NCBI GenBank assembly: GCA_933228765.1
Contig: OW121772.1
Span: 13,420,501-13,484,500 of the forward strand
DNA: 64,000 nucleotides
Direction: 5' to 3'
Source of the DNA: Miltochrista miniata
Taxonomy: Eukaryota; Arthropoda; Insecta; Lepidoptera; Erebidae
Shown here: positions 51,771 through 62,690 of the stretch, piece after piece
How the letters are laid out: every line of letters starts with the position of its first letter
Numbering within the stretch: the first letter of the stretch is position 1
Program-made: the position numbers and the translations under genes
Notes under the pieces: generated by a model
Database searches by the model: none
What the model saw: only the letters and a program-made list of their open reading frames with translations
What the model was told of the DNA's origin: nothing

Positions 51771-53339
51771 CACTCGAGAGCAATGAATCCGGGTCACTTA
51801 AAGAATCCTAAAAATCTCGGAAACTAAAAATGATAGGTTAATGCAATAAATTGTATTTAATAGACAATGTAATACTCCTTAAATGAAGGTATTAAAACTT
51901 CTTAGTTATTGTAAAGTTATATCATAAAAAAATCAAATTTGAAAAAGGGCCACTTTCGAAGATGGAACTACGAAATTACAGCATTTGGTGTTGCTTTTGT
52001 TTGTAATCTGTCATTTATGTGGGTACATAAACCATGTTGATAGTGCTCTATATTCATTAATCAAGCTGAAATTATGTCGCTACGCCTGAAGAATGCACCA
52101 GAATACTTACAATGCTGGAAACCGGCCGGAGTCAGCGCGATACAGCCAGGACTGTCGGTGTGTCGCTGTCAACAGTACAAAGAGTTCTCCGACGTTACGA
52201 AGAAACTGGTTCTAACCTACGCAGACCAGGAACGGGCAGAACCAGGTGTACCACAGCACGAGAAGACCGATACTTGGTGAACACCATGCTTCGAAATCGC
52301 TTTCTCACAGGAACTGAACTCACCAATCAGTTTCGACGCCTCGGAGGAAGTAACCCAAGTGCATGGACAGTAAGACGTCGGCTTGCTGAATCTAACTTAA
52401 AACCCCTTAGACCTGCAAAAGGCCCTAAACTGGAGCGTGGGCATCGTATTTCGAGACTAAGGTATGCCCAGAGCCACGTAAATTGGAGTATTGAAGATTG
52501 GTCAAAAGTTATGTTCTCCGACGAATCAAAATTTATGCTCTACAAGCACGATGGAAGACACAGAGTGTATCGAAGACCAGGGGAAAGATTCAAGCAAGCA
52601 TGCATCGAAGAAAAAGTAGCCTACGGTGGTGGGTCTGTACTTGTGTGGGCCGGAATTTCTTCTGAAAGTCGCACAGAGCTGGTGATCATAGAAAACGGCT
52701 CTTTAACTAGCGTAAGATATGTGGAAGAAATCCTCAATGATCACGTTGGTCCATTTATGGTCAATTTAGGTGAGGATGCTATATTTATGCATGACAATGC
52801 CCGACCTCATACAGGTAGGATTGTGAATGACTACCTTCAAGAGATGAACATTACTCGTATGGAGTGGCCAGCGCGCAGCCCGGATATCAACCCGATCGAG
52901 CATGCTTGGGACGAGCTAGGCAGATGCGTAAAACAACGAAACCCTCCCCCAATCACGCTTCGTGAGCTCAAAATTGCTCTCACAGAGGAATGGGAGAATA
53001 TTCCCCAAAATCGTATAAGGAACTTGGTGTACAGCATGCCAAACCGCGTAAACGCAGTAATGGAAGCACGAGGAGGCAATACGAAGTATTAAAATTCAAG
53101 AAAATCGTAATAATGTTCAAAAATTTCATGTTTCCTATTTTTGTTTTAAGGAGAGATCGGCAGTTTTTTCTTTATGTAATTTTGTGTTAATAAAATGTAT
53201 GGTGACTCATATTTTTTTTACTTTCATTTAAGGAGTATTACATTGTCTATTAAATACAATTTATTGCATTAACCTATCATTTTTAGTTTCCGAGATTTTT
53301 AACATTCTTTAAGTGACCCGGATTCATTGCTCTCGAGTG
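51771..53339 (+). mobile_element. Tc1/mariner-type transposon, 1,569 bp
   Basis: TA on each side (51769-51770, 53340-53341). Terminal inverted repeats of ~115 bp: CACTCGAGAGCAATGAATCC... at left and its reverse complement at right, including GGAGTATTACATTGTCTATT. It encloses one transposase gene. Confidence 0.92.
52112..53092 (+). CDS. Tc1-type DD34E transposase
   Basis: 326 aa from ATG 52112. N-terminal helix-turn-helix (GRSQRDTARTVGVSLSTVQRVLRRY), a GRPR-like linker (RRPGTGRTR), second HTH, then catalytic motifs FSDESKF, HDNARPH and RSPDINPIEHAWDELG with 34 residues between the second Asp and Glu. An upstream ATG (52075) lies in another frame and family-like residues precede 52112 in the transposase frame, so one base seems lost near 52080. 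If so, the protein lacks ~12 N-terminal residues; catalysis could be unaffected. Confidence 0.9.
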   Translation: MLETGRSQRDTARTVGVSLSTVQRVLRRYEETGSNLRRPGTGRTRCTTAREDRYLVNTMLRNRFLTGTELTNQFRRLGGSNPSAWTVRRRLAESNLKPLRPAKGPKLERGHRISRLRYAQSHVNWSIEDWSKVMFSDESKFMLYKHDGRHRVYRRPGERFKQACIEEKVAYGGGSVLVWAGISSESRTELVIIENGSLTSVRYVEEILNDHVGPFMVNLGEDAIFMHDNARPHTGRIVNDYLQEMNITRMEWPARSPDINPIEHAWDELGRCVKQRNPPPITLRELKIALTEEWENIPQNRIRNLVYSMPNRVNAVMEARGGNTKY

Positions 53340-53340
53340 T

Positions 53341-53593
53341 ATTTAGTAATCTGTGACGCAACGAAGCTCTCAAAAGGAATAACTTTTCCCCCGTTTTTGA
53401 AACATACACTATTACTCCGCTCCTATTCGTTGTAGCGTGATGTTATATAGCCTATGACACTCCACAATAACGTAGCTTTCTATTGGTAAAAGATTTTTTA
53501 AAATCGGTTCAGTAGATCCCGAGATTACCCCTTACAATTTAACAAATATACAAACACACAAACTTTACCTCTTTATAATATTAGTTTAGAAGT
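53341..53593 (-). mobile_element. Helitron-like fragment (minus)
   Basis: GCAACGAAGCTCTCAAAAGG ... TAATATTAGTTTAGA; body as 18711-19085. The 3' portion is missing, replaced by the Tc1 element and its flank. The following 53594-53850 matches 45923-46090. Confidence 0.55.
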
Positions 53594-53864
53594 ATAGATG
53601 ATATCTGATAAATCAGAATATACTAACTTTGTGCTAAGTAAATTTTATTTTTCAGTTTTTAGTTTTGTTTGAAGTCGGTTTCTTTTTTGTTAAATTTTTT
53701 TTTTCACTATTTTTAGTGTCGTGTGGACTGAAAATCTATTTATCTAGGTGTAAAGTTCTCGACAGTACAAATTAAATAAATAATAAAAAAAAATTGCGTG
53801 TACTTAGTGTACACACGTAAGAAGTGAAACTTCTTCATGAACTTAATTTTCACCTCACCTTAAA

Positions 53865-54470
53865 TTAAGTCAAAAAGTACAAAAGTACAAAAGTACAAAA
53901 GTCCAAAAGTCCAAAAGTCCAAAAGTCCAAAAGTCCAAAAGTCCAAAAGTCCAAAGTCCAAAAGTCCAAAAGGCCAAAAGTCCCAAAGTCCCAAAGTCCC
54001 ACAGTCCCAAAGTTCCAAAGTTCCAAAGTCCCAAAGTCCCAAAGTCCCAAAGTCCCAAAGTACCAAAGTCCCAAAGTCCCAAAGTCCCAAAATCCCAAAG
54101 TCCCAAAGTCCCAAAGTCCCAAAGTCCCAAAGTCCCAAAGTCTTAAAGTCCCAAAGTCCCAAAGTCCCAAAGTCCCAAAGTCCAAAAGTCCAAAAGTCCA
54201 AAAGTCCCAAAGTCCCAAAGTCCCAAAGACCCAAAGTACCAAGGTCCCATCCAAAAGTCAAAAAGTCCAAAAGTTCAAAAGTCCAAAAGTCCCAAAGTCC
54301 CAAAGTCCCAAAGTTCCAAAGTCCCAAAGACCCAAAGTACCAAGGGCCCATCCAAAAGTCCAAAAGTTCAAAAGTTCAAAAGTCCCAAAGTCTCAAAGTT
54401 CCAAAGTCCCAAAGACCCAAAGTACCAATGTCCCATCCAAAAGTCCAAAAGCCCAAAAGTCCAAAAACCC
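53865..54470. repeat. Degenerate minisatellite, AAAGTCC-based 9-10 bp unit, ~600 bp
   Basis: Blocks of AAAAGTCC and AAAGTCCC alternate; a larger unit with 'accaaggtcccatcc' recurs at 54237, 54339 and 54421. Minus-strand frames are open by repetition (WTFGLLDF-like) and are not genes. Confidence 0.95.
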
Positions 54471-54612
54471 TTAAATGACATGCTATCCCTGGATAAAGCA
54501 CTCTTAATTCGAATCCACCGTGGTGGGGAACAGAACAAAGATGGCGCGTAACCAAAAATCGTGACGTGACGTGACGCAAATTTTTTTCCAACGCCGATAA
54601 AGAAGTTTCACT

Positions 54613-54880
54613 TCAATAAATAAATATTCACGGACATTTCACACAACGCTATCTGATCCCAAACTAAGCTAGAAATAACCTGCTTGTGTTATGGGTATCA
54701 GACCACGGATATTAATACTTATATACTTTAAATACATGCATATTATACATAGAAACACCCAGACTCTTGAGACAAGCATTTATGGGTCACACAAATATTT
54801 GTCTCCGGTGGGAATCGAACCCACGACCTCCAGCGCCGCAGGCAGTATCACTACCAACCGCGCCACAGAGGCAGTCCATA
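54613..54880 (-). mobile_element. tRNA-derived SINE, copy 5 (minus)
   Basis: Most complete copy; the reverse tRNA head GGGAATCGAACCCACGACC...CGCGCCACAGAGG sits at its right. Flank to 55260 matches 46360-46750. Confidence 0.8.
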
Positions 54881-55267
54881 ATCAAACCAAAAAATTAATC
54901 AAACCCAAACACAAAGTAACTGCTGTATATCGTTAGGGAATTCTCTCTACTGTCTATCGTCTCCATCATCAGATCGACTCCAGGCCTTCATTAAGTTGTA
55001 CTACCTTAATAAAAAAAAATACAAACGCCCTAGATGCCCCTACAATTTTTAAAAGTTCCTTTCGATTTCTCCAGGATGCCATAATCAGATCGTGGCTTCC
55101 TTAAAATGGGACCACCTTGGGAGTATCTATTTTCAAATGAAAAAGAAAAATTTCAAATCGGTCTATAAACGACGTAGTTCTGCGCGAAAAAACATAAAAA
55201 CAAAATTTAAAAAAAACGGTTGAATTGAGTAACCTCCATCTTGTTTGAAGTCGGTTAAATAATATTA

Positions 55268-55517
55268 GTCACGCAGCACATGCAACGAAGCTCTCAAAAG
55301 GAATAACTTTTCCCCCGTTTTTGAAACATTTACTATTACTGCTCCGCTCCTATTCGTTGTAGCGTGATGTTATATAGCCTATGACACTCTACAATAACGT
55401 AGCTTGCTATTGGTGAAAGAATTTTTAAAATCGGTTCAGTAGATCCCGAGATTACCCCTTACAATTTAACAAATATACAAACACACAAACTTTACCTCTT
55501 TATAATATTAGTATAGA
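55268..55517 (-). mobile_element. Helitron-like fragment (minus)
   Basis: CATGCAACGAAGCTCTC ... TAATATTAGTATAGA; near-identical to 53350-53593. Confidence 0.55.
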
Positions 55518-55614
55518 TATATATATATATATAAAATCTATTTATCTAGGTGTAAAGTTCTCGACAGTACAAATTAAATAAATAATAAAAAAAAAATGCG
55601 TGTACTTATTACTG

Positions 55615-55786
<172 letters not shown>

Positions 55787-56263
55787 CAGTGCCACTTTTC
55801 GTTGTAATTTTATAACTCAAGAACGGGCTCACCTATCCAAACCAAATGTTTAGGCTTTGTTCGGACTATTTAGTAGATGGTTTATGTGAAGTTTGCACAA
55901 AATTGGTTGAGCGGTTCTTCATTTATCACGCATACGAAGTTGCGCGGGTCAGCTAGTTATTCATAAAATGTTGTAAAAACACAAGTATGAAACAAACAGG
56001 ATACCATTAAAATAATCGTTTTATGTATTATTCATAGTAATAGATGCCATCAATCGTTATTTTCATGAATAAAACAATAAATTTCCGTCCTTTGCAACTT
56101 TTTTCAGCGGAGTCTGTTGTCGTAGGTCAGTATAAAGAAATAAATGCACATAACTAATGTTTTAAGAGTTCTAGACGACTCTCGCATTGAAAACATCTTG
56201 CAAATTACTGTTCTTATAAACGTTTAGCTGCATAGTAACAGCTTATTGCATACATACATACAT

Positions 56264-56617
56264 AATGGTCACGCCTTTATCCCCGAAGGCAGAGGCATAT
56301 TATATGCCCACATTTCACCTTTGTATAATTTGTCCCACGTAATAGGTGGTGAGCCGTATTGCCGTGTTTAAATGGATAGGCGCAGATTGTGACTGCCTGC
56401 TGTTGAAATAAAGCCTTCAACTTAGCTTAACGACTGCCATTTTACTGGCAACCGGGACCAACGGCTTAACGTGCCTTCCGAAGCACGGAAACGCTCAAAT
56501 AAATGTCACAAAGTGATCACATGGATGGTCACCCATCCATGGACCGGCCATAGTGAAAGTTGCTTACTGCAGTGATCGTTTACAGAACACTGAGTACGCG
56601 GGGCCACGAGCGCTTCT
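56264..56617 (+). repeat. Interspersed repeat (same family as 1350-1725), plus
   Basis: CCTTTATCCCCGAAGGCAGAG ... CGTGCCTTCCGAAGCACGG ... GGGGCCACGAGCGCTTC; the most complete copy. Confidence 0.75.
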
Positions 56618-56729
56618 TGCAGCTGTGTAAAAGCGATCTTTGATAATAAATTAATGCTAAGCAAGGACCATAGGACATCCTACGGAGGACTTCCCTGAGA
56701 CTCTCGGTTGTACCTATACAGTTGCAAGG

Positions 56730-57132
56730 CTGCCTCACCTAGAGGTGGGGGGGGAGGGGTTCAGGTGCTATCCCACTTCTTAGGGGGGCATCATGGCTCG
56801 CACCATGGTCTCCAGCGAGAGAATGTCCTGCCGCGAGGACCTGGCGCTGTTGTCCTCGCTGCGCTCTCCGCAGTGCTGGCACTTGGCCGAGGTTTCCCGG
56901 TGTATTCGCCACAGATACTTACCGAAGCTCCCGTGCCCAGGAGGCATCTGTGGCAACCGGTAGGAGAGAGAATCGTGGCTCCTCTCCAGCCACTCGTCCA
57001 TGACCGGTCTGACCGCCACGATCGTGGCGAATTCTCCCGTTGGTTGCTCAAGTCGCACCTTCCAGGTCTCCACGGTTTCCTGGTGGAGCTGGGACCGCCT
57101 TGCTGTGTTTTCTTTTGACTATTACGGGGCAT
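56730..57132 (-). pseudogene. R1-clade LINE ORF2 C-terminal remnant
   Basis: Minus frame 57073-56780 reads VRPVMDEWLERSHDSLSYRL, GHGSFGKYLWRIHRE, SAKCQHCGE: the terminal zinc-knuckle region of R1-type ORF2. The His and last Cys of the knuckle are missing and the frame shifts near 57070. Confidence 0.7.
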
Positions 57133-57319
57133 GTTGACCCGTAAAAAAGGATCACATAAAATTCGAATCCCTTCGGGTAACAGTGGATCACGATCCGATG
57201 AACCCCATTGGAGTATGATTCACTGTAACCCATTTACCAATAACAGAAATAATATTTTCATTTAAATATAATGAGCTTTTACAGCACAGTATAAAACAGT
57301 TTTATATACTCAGACACAC

Positions 57320-57840
57320 ACCCTAAAATAGGTCTGTTGGGTGTCCTGGGGTATCCTTCCGAGGGCTTACCCGGGGGGGGGGGCTCCCAACCGTGTTACT
57401 ACGTGGGATACGTGTGTTTTTTAGTCCGTAGGAGGCCGGCATAGCATCCATGTGGTCCTACATGACCACCACTACGGCCTCTGTATATAAGAACGGTGGG
57501 CAGCCCCCTCACCGTCCTCAGGCCCTCGGTCATGGAGGCCGAAAGTCTGGGGCAAAGACACGTCGGCGGCGCCCTAGCCGCCGACTGTGGAACTTAGGTG
57601 GGAGAGTTCTCTTCTGCTCCCTACCCGCTGCCTCTTTCACAAGCATCACCGGCTCGCAAAAAAGAGACAGCTCAGTCCCACTTACCTACTCCCGCTGGAG
57701 ATCATTGCTCGCACCATAGTCTCCAGCGAAAGAGTGTCCACGTCCAGACCTGCCACGAGGACCTGGCGCTGTTACTGAACCACAGTACTTATCGAAGCTC
57801 CCGTGCCCGGTAAGTATCTGTGACAACCGGTATCTCCTCT
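57320..57840. mobile_element. R1-clade LINE fragments, rearranged
   Basis: 57357-57450 matches the 3' part of 39991-40380 (plus); 57480-57830 matches 23480-23700 and 56770-56960 pieces. No coding capacity. Confidence 0.55.
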
Positions 57841-57919
57841 CAGCCACTAGTCCATGACAGGTCTGACCGCTGCAATCATGACGAATCCCCCCATTGGTTG
57901 CTCAAGTCACACCTTCCAC

Positions 57920-58370
57920 GTTACAGTTGCAAGGCTCCATAACTCCAAAACTCCAAAATTCCAAAGTCTAAAGTACAAAACTCCAAAATTCCAAAAGTCC
58001 AAAACTACATAAGTATAAAAGTCCAAAAGTCCAAAGTCCAAAAGTTCAAAGCTCCAAGAGTCCAAAGTCCAAAACCCCAAAACTCTACAACTCCATAACT
58101 CCAAAACACCAAAACTCCAAAACTCCAACTCCAAAAGGTTAAATGCCCAAAATTCCCAAAGTCCAAAACTCCAAAAGTCCAAATGTCCAAAAGTCCAAAA
58201 GTCCAAAAGTACAAAAGTCCAAAAGTCCAAAAGTTCAAAAGTCCAAAAGTCCAAAGTCTAAAAGTCTAAAATTCTAAAAGTCCAATAGTCTAAAACTGCA
58301 TAACTCCATAACTCCAAAATTCCAAAAGTCTAAAGTCCAAAACTCCAAAATTCCGAATGTCCAAAAAGTT
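57920..58370. repeat. Degenerate minisatellite related to 53865-54470
   Basis: Same AAAAGTCC/AAAACTCC units as the array 3.5 kb upstream, more diverged. It begins directly after an R1 fragment. 58371-58764 has no feature I recognise. Confidence 0.9.
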
Positions 58371-58764
58371 AAAAATAACATGCAAAACATATCTGACCTC
58401 TTTATTAGGTAAGTACTCTCTTTAATTATTCTGAATGCAAGCCGCAAGGAGGCCGCAATCAAACTTCTCTTAAAAAACATCAATCTGGTAGGTACCTTCT
58501 AAATAGGTTGTTTATAATATTTTGTTCAGAAGCTGGCAGAATATAATTTAAAAAAAAACGACCAGCGCCATCTATTGGTAAAATCACTTTTTAAAGCTAT
58601 TTTATTCTTATTGCTGTTATAATAAAAGTGTATAAAGTAGCCTAAAACCATCTCTGAATCCTATTGTATATCGTGTCCAATTTTGAGCTCAGTCGAATCA
58701 GTCAATTTTGAGTTTTTAATAGATACTTAAACACACACAACATTTTTATATATATAGATATAGA

Positions 58765-58987
58765 TTAGCTGGTGCCCGCAGCTTCGCCCGCGTAAAATTT
58801 GTTCCCGTTCCCGCTTCCCGCAGGAACTTATTCCCGGGATAAAAAGTAGCCTATGTGTTATTCCAGACTATAATATATCCCTGTACCAAGTTTCAGCAAG
58901 ATCCGTTCGGCCTTTCGAGCGTGAAAGAGTAACAAACATCCACATCCACACTCAAACTTTTCCATTTATAATTTTTTTATGTATAAA
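58765..58987 (-). mobile_element. Helitron-like element (minus)
   Basis: Plus strand TTAGCTGGTGCCCGCAGCTTC ... CCATTTATAATTTTTTT; relative of 45690-45922. Confidence 0.55.
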
Positions 58988-60057
58988 CTAGCTGACCCGC
59001 GCAACTTCGTTTGCGTCACATGAGAGTGAGTTAGTATTATAATGTTTCCCGTTGCATTTACCCCCGTCGCGCTTATTCTCGTCACGTCGCGTCGCTTGTA
59101 TTCATTAGAACTGAACCGCCTATCTTCGTTTACGTCACATGAGAGTGAGAAGGAAAGAGATGTGAAAGAATGTTTCCCGTCGCTTTTATTTCCACCCATC
59201 TGTTTTTCGGTATGGAACTCATCGTGTGCGAGTCCGATTCGCACTTGGCCGGTTTTTATCGTTCAGAGCAAGTTCACTCCCGTCACGTCGCTCATACTTT
59301 AAAACTTAAGAAGAGGGTTATTGTAAGTGAACCTTAAAAGTTAGGCATATGCTGTTAAGGACTTTTTTTTATAACTTTTTAAGAGAAACAATTTTGTAGT
59401 ACACAATTTTTACGAAACTTTAACTATTTATGCAGCGTTAGCAATGGAAGCTCTCAAAAGAAAGAAATAATCCCCGTTCTCGAAACATTATTCATGGCTG
59501 CTCCACTCCTAGTCGTCTTAGCGTGATGTTATACCACCCTTAGCCAGCCTCAATAAATGGACTATTAAACTGTAAAATGATTTTTGAAATGCAACCAGTA
59601 GTCTCTGAGATCCTAGCACAAACAAACTCTTCAGTTTCATTATATCGTGAGCGAACCATAAGAGATAGACAAATTAGGTTATTGTGAGCGAACCTTATAA
59701 GATAGACATATGCTGTCGCGAACTTTTTTTTAGATCTTTTTAAGAGAAACAATTTTGTAGTACACAATTTTTACCTAACTGTAACCATTTACGCAGCGTA
59801 CGCCTCGGAAGCTCTCAGACGGTAAAAAATATTCCCCGTTTTCAAAACATTCTTGATTGCTGCTCCGTTCCTATTCGTCTTAGCGTGATGTTATATAGCC
59901 TATAGCCATCCTCGATAAATGGACCATCAAACTGTAAAAAAATTTTTGAAATCCAACCAGTAGTTCCTGAGATCCTAGCGTTCAAACAAACAAACAAACA
60001 AACAAACAAACAAACAAACAAACAAACTCTTCAGCTTTATAATATTAGTATGGATTA
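58988..60057 (-). mobile_element. Helitron-like element (minus), composite
   Basis: CTAGCTGACCCGCGCAACTT ... TAATATTAGTATGGA; parallels 15636-16585 and carries a long CAAA run (59985-60025). Confidence 0.6.
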
Positions 60058-60059
60058 GG

Positions 60060-60210
60060 TCATCAACAGCAGGCAGTCACAACCTGCGCCTGTCCATTTA
60101 AATACGGCAATACGGCTCACCACCTATTACGTGGGATATATTATACAAAGGTGAAATGTGGGCATATAATATGCCTCTGCCTACCCCTTCGGGGATAAAG
60201 GCGTGACCAT
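60060..60210 (-). repeat. Interspersed repeat (same family as 1350-1725), partial
   Basis: CAGCAGGCAGTCACAACCTG ... CCTTCGGGGATAAAGGCGTG. Confidence 0.65.
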
Positions 60211-60472
60211 ATGTATATATATTTAAATTAGGTGAACACACATCATAGAGATGCCCTTCTACCTGCAAAAATCAATTTGATTTAGTATTTTTTATTATCA
60301 CATTTTAAAAGCGCCGTGTCATGAATCCGTGTATGTAACGAAACCATATTGGGGTTCAGATTTCAGCACACCGCCATCTATCGAGCGTATACGTAAACTA
60401 ATATAAGATTTTCGCAACTTATGTATTTCTGTTGCCGCTACAAACACAAAAATAAGAAAATCTAACTATAAT

Positions 60473-61481
60473 CTATACATATAATAAAACTGTAGAGGGT
60501 CGAGAGTCAGTACATGGAAGATATTTTGACTATACATAATTATAAATAACAAGAAGCCGTGAGACGGTCTCATGCCGAAACTACTGAAGGGATTTGAATG
60601 ATACTTGGCACAATCTGAGCTTATGATCCGAGGAAGGTTCTAGGATACCTTTGATCCCATTGAGATCAAAGGTATCCTAGAACCTATTGATTTTGCGTAG
60701 TTCCTTCAGAAGAGAGGATGAAAGATAAAATGGTTTTTCAGCTGCTTCAATTTCTCACCGTGTGGTCCGATTTCAAATATTTTTGACGCGACAACGTCCT
60801 ACGATTCTATGGAGCCGGCTGCACGCACGAAAAAACATCACGTACCTATGTATGCGGCGTTACCTCGCTCTGAAGCGTTCCATTTAAGGCTGAGTTGTCA
60901 CGTTCAACTATCGTCAGTAAACCGACTTTACAGACAACCGATTTTTTTTGGTGTTAAGTAGATAGAGAGTACTTTAAGCATTGTTCCACGCAAGTTTCAA
61001 TATTGAGGATTTTGTAGTTCAAAGATTAGAGACATCTCAACTTTCGCCAAACCTAGAATTCAATGGTTCCTTTGAATGTGAGATGAAGACTAAACTGTTG
61101 TGTTGGCTTAATCTTTATAGTACTCCCTTTATAACACTGATTTTTTTTTTGGAATCGGACTACGCATTGAAAATTTACAACTAAAAAACCATTTTATCTA
61201 TCATCCTCTCTTCCAAAGGAACCGCGAAAAATATCGGGATCAAAAGTATCCTAGAACCTTCCTCGGATTATAAGCTCTGATTGTACCAAGTTTCATTCAA
61301 ATCAGTTCAGTAGTTTCGGCGTGATACTTATTCGGGATACAGACAGACAGACAGACATGAAAAGTTTAAATTACATTTTCGGCTTCAGTATCGATTAGAG
61401 AACGCCATACAATTTTTTTTTTCAATATCTTCCATGTACAGACTTTCGACCCTCAACAGTTTTATTATATGCACCTATAGA
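60473..61481. mobile_element. Head-to-head element with two Helitron-like 5' ends
   Basis: Left TCTATACATATAATAAAACTG; right end is the reverse complement of TCTATAGGTGCATATAATAA. Arms of ~190 bp match (GGGTCGAGAGTCAGTACATGG; CTTATGATCCGAGGAAGG). Left arm continues into a perfect 22-bp hairpin (60635-60656/60664-60685). 60770-60950 is a copy of the 16840 repeat. The small frame at 60981 has no recognisable content. Confidence 0.6.
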
Positions 61482-61530
61482 CTAGCTGACCCTCGCAACT
61501 TCGTTTACGTCACTTAGGGAAAGGCGAGGT
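61482..61530 (-). mobile_element. Helitron-like 3' end fragment
   Basis: CTAGCTGACCCTCGCAACTTCG immediately follows the previous element's end, another CTAG|TC-type junction on the minus strand. Confidence 0.5.
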
Positions 61531-61979
61531 ATTTTTTCATCAGACTCCTAGGAGCGTGTGAAACTGCCCTGTTTGCTTAACCATAAAAGAGCTGAAAGAT
61601 TCAGGCTATTATTAAACCATCCAGTCCACGCCTTCGGCGCGGACTGAATTCTTTTACCTAGTACCTAGCCTTAATCATTAAGCTGTTGTATGATTAAGCA
61701 AACACGCCAGTTTAGATGTAACCCTTGAATTATAGGTACTGCGAAATTTGAGATGTTTCTAATTCCTGAACTACAAAACCCTTAGCATTGAAACTTGTGT
61801 GAAACAATCCTTAAAGTAGGTACTCCCTTTATAACACTGTAAAAAAATTTGGAATCGGACTACGCATTGAGAAGTTACAACTAAAAAACCGTTTTGTCTT
61901 TCATCCTCCCTCTCCCAAAGGAACCGCGCAAAAAATGGGATTAAAACAATTCAACTGACAAAGTAATCGTGGAGATCCA

Positions 61980-62470
61980 GTCTGGTGACAAGAAGTGCCA
62001 GCATCACCGTGTCACCTATATTATGGGCTGCAGAGAAGATCTAACGACTTGACAAGTCTCAAGGGTACATACGAGTCAAAGCACGCATACTTGAAGTTAC
62101 TTTTGTTCACATTTAGAGCAACCTTGTCAAGTCGCATGACCGTCTTCGGAGCCCATTACACGTACAGAAGATGGCATCTGCATTAGAACATTCACAGTAC
62201 AGCATGGCGCGAGGCAGTTTCGATGGGATCTTGAGGGACAATTCCCAAGTTCGGTAGAGAGTTTGCGTCCGAACGAGCAAGGTTAGACTTGATAGGGGCT
62301 TTCTCCCACGTAGGTACGCTTAGATTGTGAAATGATCTATCCTGCCTCGGTTTTCCCAAACGCCTACAGCATGGGGTTCTTCAAAAGGGATCTTAGAAGG
62401 CTTTTGCAGGGTCGGCAGCGTGAGTGTAGCGCCTTCGGTGTTGCAAACGTCCATAGGCTGAGGTGACCAC
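61980..62470 (+). pseudogene. LINE C-terminal remnant
   Basis: Broken frames resembling the end of a CR1/Jockey-type protein (NDLSCLGF; MGFFKRDLRRLLQGRQ; SAFGVANVHRL). Several stops and shifts. Confidence 0.5.
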
Positions 62471-62509
62471 CAGTGCATCTGGTGAAGAGGTAGGCAGAGG
62501 CATAGACTA

Positions 62510-62690
62510 GTATACGCCCAAACGTAACCTTATAGTTTTATGTCCCACGTAACAGGTGGTGAGCCCATTGCCGTGTTGAAATGGAAAGGCGCAGGTCGCC
62601 GCGACCCGCAGTTGAAATTTTTCAAGCCGCCCAGAAGGCCTTCAACTTGGCTTAACGATTGACATTTTACTGACAACCGGGTTTCATTTG
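62510..62690 (+). repeat. Interspersed repeat (same family as 1350-1725), partial
   Basis: TATGTCCCACGTAACAGGTGG ... GACATTTTACTGACAACCGGG. Confidence 0.65.

Noticed and set aside
53860..54363. Three overlapping minus-strand frames of 86-167 codons rich in W, F, G, L
   Set aside because: Translation of a stop-free minisatellite; all frames are open for the same reason.
60981..61184. 67-codon plus frame
   Set aside because: Lies inside a repeat element, with no family resemblance and no splice or promoter context.
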